The notes beneath the pieces were generated by a model. It saw only the letters and a program-made list of their open reading frames with translations, had not been told where the DNA came from and ran no database searches. 64,000 bases of DNA from Proteles cristata cristata (Eukaryota > Chordata > Mammalia > Carnivora > Hyaenidae), in NCBI GenBank assembly GCA_017311185.1, contig JAESUZ010004136.1, positions 1,550,001 to 1,614,000 on the forward strand, in the 5' to 3' direction. Made by a program: the position numbers and the translations under genes. This document shows, piece after piece, positions 34,577-45,899 of the stretch; within the stretch, counting starts at the first letter, position 1, and each line of letters begins with the position of its first letter.

Positions 34577-36096
34577 CACGGCCCTCTCCATTATTCTGGG
34601 AACTGTTCCAACAGACAAGGGCTTCCATCTTTTCCTAACTGCTTAGCCCAGGGGTGAGGTGCGAGATGGGTCAGAACCCATCGGTGGGATTCTTCTAACT
34701 GAATCAGAAACATAAAGTCCCTTTTGGGGGGCAGGAATTACAAAGTGCCAAATTCAGGAACCATCAGTTCCCTGTTGTGTGGAGGAAACCAGTCAGCTAT
34801 GAGCAAGAATAAAGCCAAAGCGCACAGAAAAGTCCCAAGTGTACCCAAGCACCTGGTCCCAGTTACTGCTGCGCTCGCTCCTATTCCGTTCTCCTGGTTT
34901 GGCTGCTAATCCGTTCTTGCGCTGTGAAAAACCTCTAAAACCCGCCTAATATTTAAAGTTTCTGGCTATGCTCATTCACATTTCTGACTTTAGCATTAAT
35001 ACGGACTCCTTCTAAATATAGTATTTGTTTTAAACAAGTTCTATGTCTTTTAAGGTTTTTTTCTATACAAATGAATTCCTTTCAATATTTAATTAGGTTT
35101 TTAAATTCTCATTTCCAAAAGGCTCACACTGCACTCTACATAAAAATCTTTTAGAATATCTCACTTTAAAACAAGTCTCGGCTCATATCATTCTACATGT
35201 TCCACGCACTATTAAAATATAATTTTAAGAAGCTAACTGCCTGATCATTTTTAGTTTAATTCCAAATGTAACAAGACAAAATTGCCTTCTGGAGTCGTCT
35301 TTTCCTTTATGTATTCAATTATATTCCCTGCTTAAAATACTTAAAATAAAAATTGGCAGTGATCCATTCACTGATGGGTATTTTAAGTTAGAAAGCACTA
35401 ACATATCGAATTCACCACAAAGTCAGGCGTATTCTTGTCATTGAGAATTACCACCACAACTGACTTGGAAATTTCCACCTTCATTGCAAGTTTTTACATT
35501 TCAATCAAATAGACTTGGACTTCATAGACCGCAATGCAGTCCAACTCCAATCAATCCAACAAACTCTCAGTTCACACCTGTCTTACAATCACCACAGATA
35601 CCTTCCCTCTGGTGATGGCCTTGAAAATTCCCTGAATGCTGCTGCATTTTCAAGGTTACATCAGCATGGCAACTTTAGTTCTATACTGTTAACTATTGCT
35701 AGTCGCTGGATCCTAATATCATGCTCCGAATCAAGGAGGACGTAAAAACACTTGAATCTTGAAGTTAGAAAGATACTTGGAAATCGTCCAGTCCAATCAC
35801 CTTACTTCATAGACGCAAACATCGATGCAAAGACTAGTTAGTTAGTTATCATGCCCAAGGTCAGGAGAATTAGAACACATGTACAATGAACATTTTACCG
35901 TAGTCTGTAGAAGGTTCCCAATCCCCTTATAAGATGTCTACATGATAAAAATAAGTATGAATTTTCTTTTTAGTACTCCAAATGTTAGCTATTTCTAAAT
36001 ATCCTTAAAATAAATTCCAGTAAATTATAAAAGCATGAAACTGCTAGATGCATCCTTTCCCACTAATTCTGGCCACATTATAAATGTAGAACAGTG
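34577..36096. other. Unassigned intronic sequence
   Basis: 1.5 kb without young repeats, AT-rich in its middle. The stretch 35755-35880 has a faint MIR-like look ('cgtccagtccaatcac', 'atgcccaaggtcag'). Confidence 0.42.
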
Positions 36097-36215
36097 TTAG
36101 AGGTGGCTGGCTGATAGAGTACATGACTTTTGATCTCAGGGACTGGGAGTTCAAGTTCCATGTTGGGTGTAGAGATTACTTAAAAATAAAATCTTCAAAA
36201 AATAAATTTAAAAAG
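36097..36215 (+). mobile_element. Short-form SINE lacking its first bases
   Basis: 'ggtggctggctgatagagtacatgac' to 'gggtgtagagattacttaaaaataaaatc'. Confidence 0.82.
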
Positions 36216-36543
36216 AAACGTAGGAGACTCTAATTTCAATTACCTGCTCCTTCTCTGTTCCGCCATCTCAAATGTCCCTATTCATATACAACACTATGTT
36301 TGCTCCTTCTTAATAATGCTGATGTAGTTTATTCTCACTTTATACTGTAGACTTGGGTCATATTTGGTCAAGTTCATATAAAAACATTGATCTAGTATTA
36401 GATTTTGTCACCTAAGGTGAAATCAACCAGAAATACATGGCATCTTGGTACTTAGATTTCACAGCTGTGTATGTATGTGTATATATACATATATATACGC
36501 ACACACCTTTTTTTCAGAAATAATAAAGAAAAGAGACATTTTG
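36216..36543. other. Unassigned intronic sequence
   Basis: Contains alternating TA/CA tract at 36470-36508. Confidence 0.38.
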
Positions 36544-36758
36544 AGGGGCTCCTGGGTGGCTCAGTCGGTTAAGGGTCCAACTTTGGCTCACATCATTATC
36601 TTACTTTTCGTGGGTTTGAGCCCCGCATCTGTGCTGACCCCTAGCTCAGAGCCTGGAGCCTGTTTCGGATTCTGTGTCTCCCTCTCTCTCTGCCCCTCCC
36701 CTGCTCACACGGTCTGTCTCTCTCAGAAATAAATTTAAAAAATTTAAAAAAAAGAAAA
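36544..36758 (+). mobile_element. Felid SINE (long form)
   Basis: Duplication agacattttga at 36534 and 36759; nine bases missing near 'ccccgcatctgtgctgac'. Confidence 0.92.
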
Positions 36759-37974
36759 TAGACATTTTGAAAAAGAAGGCCACGAAACAGACCATTTTTA
36801 TGTCAACTAAGCCCTCAAAATAAAGATATTTGGACAAAAAAAACTGAGTGGCACTTTTAGCCATCTTTTGCAGTGTCTGGTACTGTCTATGTGGCCAATA
36901 CAAAGTTACTGAATGAATAACATGGTTACACTACATACTATAAAACAACTCCTCCGGATGACTAACAGTTGCTACCTTTACTTGAGAGCAAAAGAAAGTA
37001 ACAGGAAGTGTACCATCGACAAACAATGTATCATTTTTATAAGCCTTGGATAGCTTAGGAATTTCCACTTAGCAAGAAACTCTAAACCAAATGTAGCAAT
37101 TCATAAATATAAGGTAGCAACATAAGTGGTTATAACAAAACATGCACAACTAGGAGATTTTGTGAAGCAAAATGGAATCCGGACTAAATCCCAGAAAGCA
37201 CACTCTTTGAGCAGCAAGTGCTGGAAACCCTTTACTATGTTTAAACCCTCAGACACAAACACTCTCTGACCCAAACACCAGAACTCCGACGGACATACAA
37301 GCACCAATAAATACAGACTAACAATAGTAGCTTTAAAAAAAAAAAAAGCAACAAAAATTAATAAAAAAGCTTAACAGATCAGACATAACTCTATACTGCA
37401 GACTTACCGTACAGGAAAAATTCCATTTTATTTACTACAATAAAACTTAGAGGAGAGTTTTGGTGCATTAACATATGCTGTCGGAAAAGCTCGAATTCCT
37501 AATAATAGCTAAAGAACTTATCAGGAAGTGAAAATGAACTGCAATGTATCAGGTACTCAATTCTCAACTTTCTTAGGCACAATCACTTCATGCAAACACA
37601 ATATATCCCGCCACCGTTTCACGTTTTCCCCAGCTCACCCTGGGCAAGAAAAATACAAACAGCTTCTATGCTGTTGTAAACAACTGCATTACATTGTGAG
37701 TGTTCTTTAAAAAAAAAAAAAAAAAAGTACGGTTTTCTGCCGTTTCTATTATGCTGAAAAGGGCACACAGACATCCACAGAAATCAAAAGTCCGGAGAGC
37801 AAGCTTACACTGCTCCTCACATGCTAACTGACTGCAGTGGGTAAGGTCACGGTCAGAATTCACAAGCTCATTTAAACTTTCATGGCTCCGCCGACAGCTC
37901 CTATCAGGTTTCCAGATCTTAAGGAGATTAAAACTGCAGGAGTTTCTCGCAGTAACATCAGCAGGAGGCTATTT
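36759..37974. other. Unassigned intronic sequence next to the CpG island
   Basis: 1.2 kb with no SINE or L1; poly-A runs at 37333 and 37709 only. Lies within 2 kb of the promoter, so could hold proximal regulatory sequence. Confidence 0.42.
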
Positions 37975-38978
37975 CAGACCCTCAAACCGCAGTCCGCATA
38001 GCCCGCAGCGGCGCGCCTCCACCACCTCGGGCTGTGTGTTAAGCTAACCCTTCGGAGCGTTCTCCTTGGTGCCTTGTAAGCAAACCCCCAACACCGGTGC
38101 GGCCAACTCCAGACGGCTTTCCCTCCGCGCCAGCCGCGACCCCCCCCCCTGCCCCGGCTGTCATCCCCAGGCCTCCCTTCCGCAGTCGGCGACTTCGGCC
38201 TGGCTCCCCAAGGTGGGGGAGGAGGTGCGGAGGGAAGACTCCTGCCAAGCAGCTCTTCTGCCGCACAGCGGCAGGGCGACGCGGGAGAGGAGCAGAGGAA
38301 GATGCTCAACGCCAGTGCCATATTTACACGAGCTGCTTCTTCGCCAAAAAGATTCCGTGCGTCGAATAATATCGCCTTTAAAGGAAAAGGGACCTAAGCG
38401 CTAACGCCGCTGCGCACATCTCTCCGACCTCCGGTGTTCCCACCCCCGCGTCCCCGCGGGGAGGCTCCCGACGCTCCCAGCCTCGCACAGGTACACCTGC
38501 AGCCGGCGGAAGACGCGACCGCCCCTGCGAACACCCCCCCGCCCCCCCGCCACAAAGGAGCGATCACCGAGCCTCAGACCCCCACCCCCGCCCCGGGCTG
38601 ACAGCCCAGGAGGAGCCGTGCCCGGCACAAACTTCCCAATTGCCTGGCTGCGGGGACCCGCCGGCCGACGCACGAAGGGGCGGCCGGGGGACGCGCGGGA
38701 ACCCGCCGCGGGGCTCGACCGCAGACGGGACGCCCTGGTCCTGCAACCGGCTCCAGGTCCTAACGGGGTCCAAGTGGCGCCGGGGAACCCGGAGGGGCGG
38801 GCGCGCGCCGCGGGGACGGGGCACCGAGGCGCCGCGGCGGGCGGACCGCCCGGGAGCGAGCAGCCGGAGGGCCGGGTCCCCGCTCGGGCTTCCCGCCCCG
38901 CAGCAGCTGCAGCAAAGGAAGGAGGGGAGCGAGGGAGGAAGGAGGAGGAAAGGGACTGCGCGCCGCCCGAGCCCTTAC

Positions 38979-39120
38979 CGAGTGGTTTACCCCACATCAG
39001 GACGCTGAGCAGCGGGTCGCTGGCCCGAAAGAGCTTCACTTTCTGCGCTACGAAGTGCTTCTTCTTGGTCTTGGTCTTGCTCGCCAAGACGGAGGACCCC
39101 AGGTTGCCGGGGGTCGCCAT
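38979..39120 (-). CDS. PIP4K2A: PIP4K2A first coding exon (partial CDS; frameshifted as printed)
   Basis: PIP4K2A makes phosphatidylinositol-4,5-bisphosphate by adding phosphate to the 4-position of PI5P, mainly in cytosol, nucleus and on internal membranes. The minus-strand translation from 39120 begins [20 protein letters not shown] and continues through [20 protein letters not shown] to LMWG, which I recognise as the family's N-terminus, upstream of the kinase domain. The start has a strong context (GCC before ATG, G after). The donor is CACTCG followed by GTAAGG, with the intron starting at 38978. Known proteins read V-N-H-S after LMWG. The bases GTAAACCACTCG encoding VNHS are present, but the preceding G run has four G where the reading frame needs six. 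The exon is therefore 142 nt, not 144, and printed translation goes out of frame at codon 45. An assembly error in a GC-rich homopolymer is the simplest reading; a real allele is possible. The paralogues PIP4K2B and PIP4K2C differ in this N-terminus, so I favour 2A. Confidence 0.93.
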
Positions 39121-39420
39121 GGCCGCCGCCTCTGTCCCTCCACCGCCGCGCTCCCGAGGCCGGGACCCGCCCTCTCTACACGCCGGCCGCGGGAGGCAGC
39201 CGATCCCCGGCGCGCCGTGCCCGCTCCGCCCGCTCCGCGCGCCGGCCCGGCAGGCAGGGAGGCTGCGCGCCGGCTCGCGCCCCGGCCCGGATCCCGCGCC
39301 CGCCGCGGCTCCGCGCTCAGCCCGCGGCTGGACCAGGCGCGCCGCGAGCGGCTTCCGCGTTGGGCGTCGGCGTCATGACGCAGCGCGGGCGGGGCGCGGT
39401 GGCGGCGCCGCCGGGCAGGG
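39121..39420 (-). promoter_or_regulatory. PIP4K2A: PIP4K2A 5' UTR and core promoter (transcription start not determinable)
   Basis: Sequence immediately upstream of the start codon on the minus strand, GC-rich and TATA-less. The palindrome at 39371 and the GC box at 39387 suggest the start lies in roughly the 39200-39400 interval, but this is inference from composition and not from transcript evidence. Confidence 0.5.
39371..39380. promoter_or_regulatory. CGTCATGACG palindrome, possible bZIP site
   Basis: Perfect 10-bp palindrome made of two TGACG half-sites pointing outward, about 250 bp upstream of the start codon and next to a GC box. It differs from a consensus CRE (TGACGTCA) in half-site arrangement, so binding is conjecture. 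Confidence 0.35.
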
Positions 39421-39730
39421 GCGCGGCCGCGGGACCGTTAAGCTCCGGCGCGGCGCTCGGGCTCGGGCGCGGGCTCGGGCTCCGCGGTGGCCCCGACGGC
39501 CCGCGGGGTGCGCGCGGACTCGCGCCGGGCGCCCCCGAGCCGCCGAGGAGCCCGCGCGGTGGCGAGGAATCGCGCGGGGCAACCCCTCCTGCTCCCCGGG
39601 GAGAAAGGTGGGGGGCCGGACGGGAGGGGGGCATCGGAGGAGAGGAGCCCCGGAGGCTCCGGGAACCGCCACGTAGCGGTACCAGGACTCGGGAGAGCCG
39701 GCGGGAGCTGAAATGCTGCGTGGAGACCAG

Positions 39731-40504
39731 GGCGTCCCCAGCACCCAGGAAGGGACCTGGGTACCTCGGGGCCGCCTCCCAGAGCGGCACTGGGGTTATT
39801 AACCCTCCGGCCTTTCGCACCCTGGTCTTGAGATTTCCTCCGCTCTCTGGGTCATGCAGAAGGGAGACCCCCGCCTACCCTCCCTGGCTGTCTTTCCTAC
39901 CACCACTAACCGCCTCCACCAGGCAGGACCCTGGATTCCTTATCCACAGCACTTGGTTTCGCCTGGAGAATCGTGCCCGCGACTGCACCTTCTACTTCAA
40001 ATGTACCGCGACGTTCCTTACATGTCTTCCTTTTATCCCCTGCACTCACCTTCCACGGAGATCTGTTCATTGTCTTCGTCCACGGACACCTTAATGCGGG
40101 GCGTGACTGACCCCCCCCACCTTCCCCTGGAATCCCCCTCTTCTGCGTGCTTGCCCGACTCAGCCCACTGGGCAAGCCCGGTATCTAGTGTCACTGCTAA
40201 CTCCACGCCACAGCGAATATCCACCGTGTGCTCGGTGGTCTCCCGGGCTCCGTCCAGGAGACAAACGATGGTAGACCCTTCAAGAGCTGGAGGCTCGTGA
40301 GGGTGGGGAGTGACAGATCTTGTGGGTCACCCGTTCATGTGCTCCTCTTTTTTTCCTTTGCCCTCTAAATAAGAAGTTGCCCCCAAAGTCTTCTTGTTCT
40401 TTTCCTCTTGGGTCCTAGTCTTGTCCAATACGGTGTCTGCTCTCCCAGCATCAACTGTCATCACTCTTAGTGATTAAAAGAAACAACCTAAACTTGCAGT
40501 GAGA
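39731..40504. other. Upstream shoulder of the CpG island
   Basis: CpG density falls off gradually to about 40260. No exon of a divergent gene recognised. Confidence 0.42.
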
Positions 40505-40625
40505 ACACATGGAGTTGCACATTTCCTCCACTTAACTGGAGCACATTTGTTAGCCTCTCTGAGCCTCAGGTTGCATTAGCAGAAGGGACGATCAGACACA
40601 AATGTCGCTTTAGGGACTACCCTGG
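40505..40625 (+). repeat. Possible MIR fragment
   Basis: 'ttagcctctctgagcctcaggttgca' matches the most conserved MIR segment in sense orientation; little else survives. Confidence 0.45.
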
Positions 40626-40860
40626 GCCCCATATTTATGGTTCTGCCCTACCTACTTTAAAGGATGTTTATCAGAATCGAACTTCAGCAGTAGCCAAGGG
40701 CTATAAAAAGCCCTTTGCAAACTAGTCAGCATTATATACATACTAGATAAAATGTAGAGTACTTGCAGATAATCCATATATTCTCCACTGACCTCAAAAA
40801 AAGTAAATGTCCAGGTGAATATATCAGTTATCCACAAGCACCTTTACAAAGTGAGAGTAC

Positions 40861-40994
40861 GGGCGCCTGGGTGGCTCAGTCCTTAAGCTTCCAACTTCAG
40901 CTCAGGTCATGATCTTGCAGTTCGTGGGTTCGGGCCCTGCAACAGGCTCTGTGCTGACAGCCGGCTCAGAGCCTGGAGCCTGCTTCAGATTCTT
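40861..40994 (+). mobile_element. Felid SINE, 5' two-thirds only
   Basis: Runs from gggcgcctgggtggctcag to 'cctgcttcagattct', then stops at the poly-T start of an opposing SINE. Confidence 0.9.
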
Positions 40995-41219
40995 TTTTTT
41001 TTTTTTTTTTTTAATGTTTTATTTATTTCTAGGAGAGAAAGAGAGAGACAGCGGGAGCAGGGGAGGGTCAGAGAGAGGGAGTCACAGACTGAAACAGGCT
41101 CCAGGCTCTGAGCTGGCAGTCAGCACAGAGCCCAGCGCGGGGCTCGAACCCACGAACTGCAAGATCATGACCCAAGCGAAAGTCGAACGCTTAACCGACC
41201 AAGCCACCCAGGCGCCCCT
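40995..41219 (-). mobile_element. Felid SINE opposing the previous copy
   Basis: About T20, tatttatttctaggagag, ending 'aagccacccaggcgcccc'. Has the 'aagcgaaagtcg' marker of the ctttcgctt subtype. Confidence 0.93.
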
Positions 41220-41454
41220 GTTTTTTTGTTTTGTTTTGTTCTGTTTTTTTGATGACAGAGTTTTGAATGGATCCACAGGGAGGTGAGACAGGGCCTCACC
41301 TGTGGGCACTGTCAGAAGACGTTTCATGTAAGAGGGCAGCAATCTATGGATGTGTGTGCAAAGTGTCATCCCTGTTTAGGGGCATAGGCATGGAGAGGAA
41401 AATCCATGTATTTTTAGATAGTAATGGGGAGAGTTGTATCCCTTAAAAGAATTT

Positions 41455-41665
41455 TTTTCCAACCTTATTAAGTTATAATTGACACAAAAATATTCCATTG
41501 CATAAGTTTAAGGAGTACAACCTGACGATTTGATATATATTTATGGTGACATGATTACTACGGTAAGGTCAGTTAACATCTCCATCACACACAATTGCTG
41601 ATGTGTGTAATCACGTGTGTGATGAGAACATTTCAGATCCACCCTCTTAGCAACTTTCAAATCTA
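41455..41665 (-). mobile_element. L1 3' UTR fragment
   Basis: 'ttataattgacacaaaaat', 'taagtttaaggagtacaac' and 'atgattactacggtaag' match the reverse complement of the same L1MA-like 3' UTR seen at 10250-10430. Confidence 0.75.
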
Positions 41666-41972
41666 TGATACAGTGCTGTTAAGGGATAAAATTTTGCATG
41701 ATTTAAGTTGCTTCGAAGGGAATTTCGTATAATGCCATTCGTGACTAGGTCATTAAATGAGTTTGCCACTGACCTTTTGCATTAACTTTGTATCCTGCAG
41801 GGGATGTGTGTGATGTGGGAATTCTGGGGTCACAGAAATGACTACAGAAAATACCCAATCCAGTTCTCAAATGATATATGGCAGTCAACTGAGAGCTAGA
41901 TTTAGGAGATTTCCTGATTTGTTGGCAAACCATTAACAGTCTTGAAAGTAAGATCCATGTGGTGCTCATTAT
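41666..41972. other. Unassigned intergenic sequence
   Basis: Nothing recognised. Confidence 0.38.
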
Positions 41973-42194
41973 GTTATTTTTTTTTAATGTTTTATTTATT
42001 TCTGAGAAAGAGAGAGAGAGGCAGTGTGAGCAGGGGAGGGTCAGAGAGAGGGAGACACAAAATCCAAAGCAGGCTCCAGGCTCCAGGCTAGCTGTCAGCA
42101 CAGAGCCCGACGCGGGGCTCGAACCCACAAACCATGAGATCATGACCTGAGCTGAAGTCAGATGCTCAACCGACTGAGCCACCCAGGCGTCCCT
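41973..42194 (-). mobile_element. Felid SINE (long form)
   Basis: Duplication near ctcattatgttatt / ctcatactgttatt. Near-consensus. Confidence 0.93.
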
Positions 42195-44408
42195 CATACT
42201 GTTATTGTTGAACCTACCATACTCCCTTTCCAGTAACACCTACAGCAAAGTTTTGGTGAATAAATGAAAAGTAAATTTTTGTCTCTCACAACAAAGTTAC
42301 ACGTGAAGATTCCACACCCAGGAAATGTTTGTGCCGGCTTCCTTTAGAACACTTTATTGGGAGATTAGGTTAGGTTAGGCGTAATATTTAAAATCAAGCA
42401 TTAGCTACTATATGGATTTAGCAACTTAGCAATTGGATCGCTATTTTCCTTGAGGTTTGTGCGATAATGAAACAATGCATATGACTTTGGTTCAGCACCT
42501 AATTCAGGCAGCTTATGTCTGTTCAGGCAGAGTCGAAGCACCCAAACCACCAGCATTTAACAATGGTCTTGACCAGAGCCATGGGTAAAGAAAGTAGAAC
42601 AAGGAAGTTCAATCTCAGGATGCATGTGGTTATGTTGGTCAAGGGGGGTGGGGGGGGTGGCCCCCATTTGTTTGCCTTTGGCCTCTTGGGCCGCTCATCC
42701 AGATGCCAAGGCCATCACAGCTGCAAGAAATGCTCCAGCAGCCAAATTCATTACGAAGAAGGAAGGAAATATAGGGAAGACTGAAAGGCAGATACTTGTT
42801 TCTGCTTGCTGTTACTGTAGCACTTGCGTCACTTTCTTTTACCTTAACCAATTCTATTTACTATCTAGCAAAGTATGGGGAAAGGGTTATGTTGATGAAG
42901 GTATACAACACCAAAAATGAAGGTAGAAATAAATGGGTGCTGTGTTTTTATATTTTATTGCCCTTTTTCATAAAAAAAAAAAAGACTTCCTCAGTTGAAT
43001 AATTTCAATTAGAATTTTTCATTGAGAAGAGAAATTCAGTGATGCTATTTGGAAGCTTTTGTGCCTTGAGAAGGAGAATTAGAGCAAGATGTGGGGCTAT
43101 TCCATTCTATCTAACATAGTATCTTCCAGAGCCTTGCCATTCACAATAGTATTACTTTGGAAGACCATTTTTAAAGCACATACAGTTGAACCCAAACAAA
43201 ACATAATGAATGGGACCCAAGAATCCAATTGTGACATATGAATTACTTTTCCTTTGGTGCAGGGGGGGAAGATGGGGTGTGGGGGGTGACATGAGGCGGC
43301 CCAGCTTGCCGTCTGGGAGTTCTGAGGGTCTTGCCGTGTTGTCCAAAGCCCTCCTGGGCTGGCTGTGGTTTGGCACCAGCTGGTAGGATTGTCCACCCAA
43401 GTGAAATATTGATAGTGATTCTTCAGGCTTCTGCAGCTGGCTGGCACTTCCAGGACAGTCGCAATAATTCCAGGAATCTACCGCTAAGTTGGCAGCCATT
43501 CTGTTGGCCTGACTTAGGGAGATTGGATTGGGAGAAGACTAGACATAAAGGAGCCAACAGAGAGAGTGGCCAGTCCCAGCCTGCCTCACTTTCTCTTCCA
43601 CTCCCCAAGCCGAAGGGTAAGGACTTTAGTAGCCCCTTTGGAAACTCTGTGGAGGACAGGAGTCAACCTCTGATGCCATTATATTTTGATTATGCATACC
43701 TTTTATAATAGAAATGGAAACATCCTACATTGGGAGAGAAATTAAGTGAATTACACAGATCAAAACTGCAGACAATAATGCAACCAATAAAAGTGGTATT
43801 TTCAGAGATTGTAATGACATCAGAGAATCCGAGGTTAAGACAAGTGAAAAAAACGGGATACACAATTGTATGTAAGTACGGTTTTAATGTTTTAAAATGT
43901 GTCTATGTGTGTGTATACATGGAAAAAGAAAATATGTCAATACTGTTAGGAGTGGTATATATCAGGGGTGCAGTTTTGCTGGTGGGTGATTTAAAAACAC
44001 ATATTTCTGGATTTTCTAAAATTCATTTGTGTTATGTTTCTAATATATTTTGTAATGCAACCATCTTCCTGGTTCAATAAATAACACAGCAATAGCATTT
44101 AGCACACTAGCTCACTCCTCTAACAGAACAGCCTTTGAAGTCATTCCTTGATATTTATTATAGTTACAGTATAATTTGGGGAATGTTGAACTCAATTTGT
44201 ACTGGAGCAGGCTGTTTTCCAACACGTAGGAGGAGGAGAAGTTCACAGAGTCCCTAAGAAAGAGAAAAGCCAAATAGGAGGAAAATGGAGATAGGCTTAT
44301 TTCATCAATTGGGCATCATAGTCCCAAAGCTCAGAGCCTATGAGTTTTTCATTCTTTTCTTCCTTTTTTAAGAAAAAGTTTGAGTTCAGATTTTTAAAAA
44401 ATGAATCC
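42195..44408. other. Unassigned intergenic sequence
   Basis: 2.2 kb, the longest stretch without a recognised repeat upstream of the gene. G-rich runs at 42644-42660 and 43261-43288. Frames up to 125 codons show no family resemblance. Confidence 0.45.
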
Positions 44409-44524
44409 AGGGGCACCTAGCTGACTCAGTTGGTAGAGCATGCAACTCTTGATCTTGGGGTTGGGAGTTTGGACCCCATACTGAGGGCAAAGATTACTTG
44501 AAAACAAAATCTTAAAAAAAAAGG
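44409..44524 (+). mobile_element. Short-form carnivore SINE
   Basis: 'ggggcacctagctgactcagttgg' to 'aaagattacttgaaaac', then A9. Confidence 0.86.
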
Positions 44525-45240
44525 ACTTAAAAAGACAACTGTAAAATTAATATCGTAACAAACATTTTATTAACTGTCTACAAAACGTTACACAGTACAG
44601 TTTTACTCAGTTTAGTAAAAGATGTCACTACATTTACAAGCAATTTGTTAATTAGCATTTATTTCATAAGTATACATAATGATTGATTTAAACAAAGATA
44701 ATAAATAGCCACCCAAAATCTAAATGTTAGTCATAGCCAAAAATTTCAAGAGAAAAATTATTTAAAAAAATCTTGCCCCAAATATTTTTCAGCCAGAGTA
44801 TTGTATTAACTGTGGGGTGTGAATTCCTTTTAATATGTTTGATACAATGATGGGGTGGAGCTTCTAAAAATAAGAATGCCCAGCACTTAAGGGAGCCTTT
44901 CAAATACTCTAGGAAACAGGAGGGTCTATTCTTTTCAATCAACAATGTCCATACAAATCCATGTGACCTTCAGAAGCCAAGGTTAACTGAAGAGATTGAA
45001 GGCATCAGATTGTAGCCTGAGCCCTTTTTCTGGGTTAAGAGTCCACAATGTTCAGAAGCAGGAAGCTAGGGGACCCCAGCTGTGTGGAAGCTGGTGAGGA
45101 CCCTAAATGGGGAGAGAGAAAGCCCTGCAAGGTGTCTGTGAGTTTGCCCCAATCCCATAATGGCTGTGGCATGAGTTAAGCTGGACTCTTGTTAAGGTGG
45201 CTGGGATCTTCCTCAGTTATTTATTTTTCCATTAACACTT
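44525..45240. other. Unassigned intergenic sequence
   Basis: AT-rich left half; nothing recognised. Confidence 0.4.
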
Positions 45241-45840
45241 CAGAAAAATGAATTTATGCAACTAATACTTATTGACTCCACCTCTTGTGTGCTAGATATC
45301 TTGCTAGGTACTGCATGTGATTTCTTCCCTCATAGAGTTTTCTGTCTGAGAGGAAACAGAGTAGAAGCAAGTAAACAGATGATCCCATCATTATAGATCG
45401 TGATGAGGGTTCTGGAAGTAATCAACCTGGTGCAGGAATAGAAAAATAGGCAGAATGTCAGAGAAAACCTCTCTGAGGAAGAGATGTATAAGACTGAAAT
45501 ATGAGAAACAGTTAGTCATCTGAAGAATGAGGTGAAAAGTGGCCCAGACAGAGGGGCCGTACTGTGTGAGGACTTTTGTTCTAGAACCCAGAGGAAGCCT
45601 GTGTTGGCAAAGAAGGCAGGGGTCAGGTCATGGAGACCCTGCCAAGAATTTGAATTTTACTTTAAGTGCAACAGGAGCCCTTGGGAAGCTAGTAATTTAT
45701 TTATAAAAAGATCTCTGTGGCTCCTAGTGTAGAAGAAACTGAAGGAACATGAATATCAAAGTAGGGAGACAAATAAGGAAAGTATACAGGAGTCTAGGTA
45801 GGAAATGATGGTGGCTTGTGTGAAAAGTAAGGGAGATGAT
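45241..45840. repeat. Ancient mammalian interspersed repeat, copy B
   Basis: 'cttgtgtgctagatatcttgctaggtactg', 'gagaaaacctctctgaggaag', 'gcaggggtcaggtcatggag', 'tgaattttactttaagtgc' and 'ggaaatgatggtggcttg' follow the same order as copy A at 31.2 kb. Confidence 0.66.
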
Positions 45841-45899
45841 TCACTTTCAGAAATACCAAATAAAAGCTGTGCTGTCTAGTCAACAGGTTTACAACCCCT

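Larger units (their letters stand above)
1..38978 (-). other. PIP4K2A: PIP4K2A intron 1 (5' portion, continues past base 1)
   Basis: The intron starts at the GTAAGG donor at 38978 and reads leftward on the minus strand. No exon 2 (expected to follow codon 48 of the family's protein) was seen in any frame, so the acceptor lies outside the window. The gene is large in other mammals, so a first intron over 39 kb is plausible. Its content here is almost entirely SINEs, L1 fragments and unassigned sequence. Confidence 0.85.
37975..39730. promoter_or_regulatory. PIP4K2A: CpG island promoter of PIP4K2A
   Basis: Dense CpG, very high GC and no SINE insertion, in contrast to both flanks. The island covers the start codon, the 5' UTR and about 1 kb of intron 1. 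A GC box (GGGCGGGGC) lies near 39387 and a 10-bp palindrome CGTCATGACG at 39371-39380 carries two opposed TGACG half-sites of the CREB/ATF type. No TATA box is evident. This is the architecture of a broadly expressed housekeeping promoter. Edges were judged by eye. Confidence 0.88.

Noticed and set aside
38401..38970. Continuation of the PIP4K2A start frame beyond LMWG to codon 239
   Set aside because: It is intronic read-through: the true exon ends at the GTAAGG donor, and the rest has GC-rich filler composition.
38618..39676. 352-codon plus-strand open frame across the CpG island
   Set aside because: Arginine/proline/glycine-rich composition from GC-rich DNA, antisense to PIP4K2A exon 1, no domain resemblance.
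39360..40094. 244-codon plus-strand open frame upstream of PIP4K2A
   Set aside because: Low stop frequency due to GC content; no family resemblance and no sign of splice sites.
42195..44408. Exons of a second gene in the 2.2-kb repeat-poor stretch
   Set aside because: Frames up to 125 codons have no recognisable protein similarity and no plausible splice-site chain.
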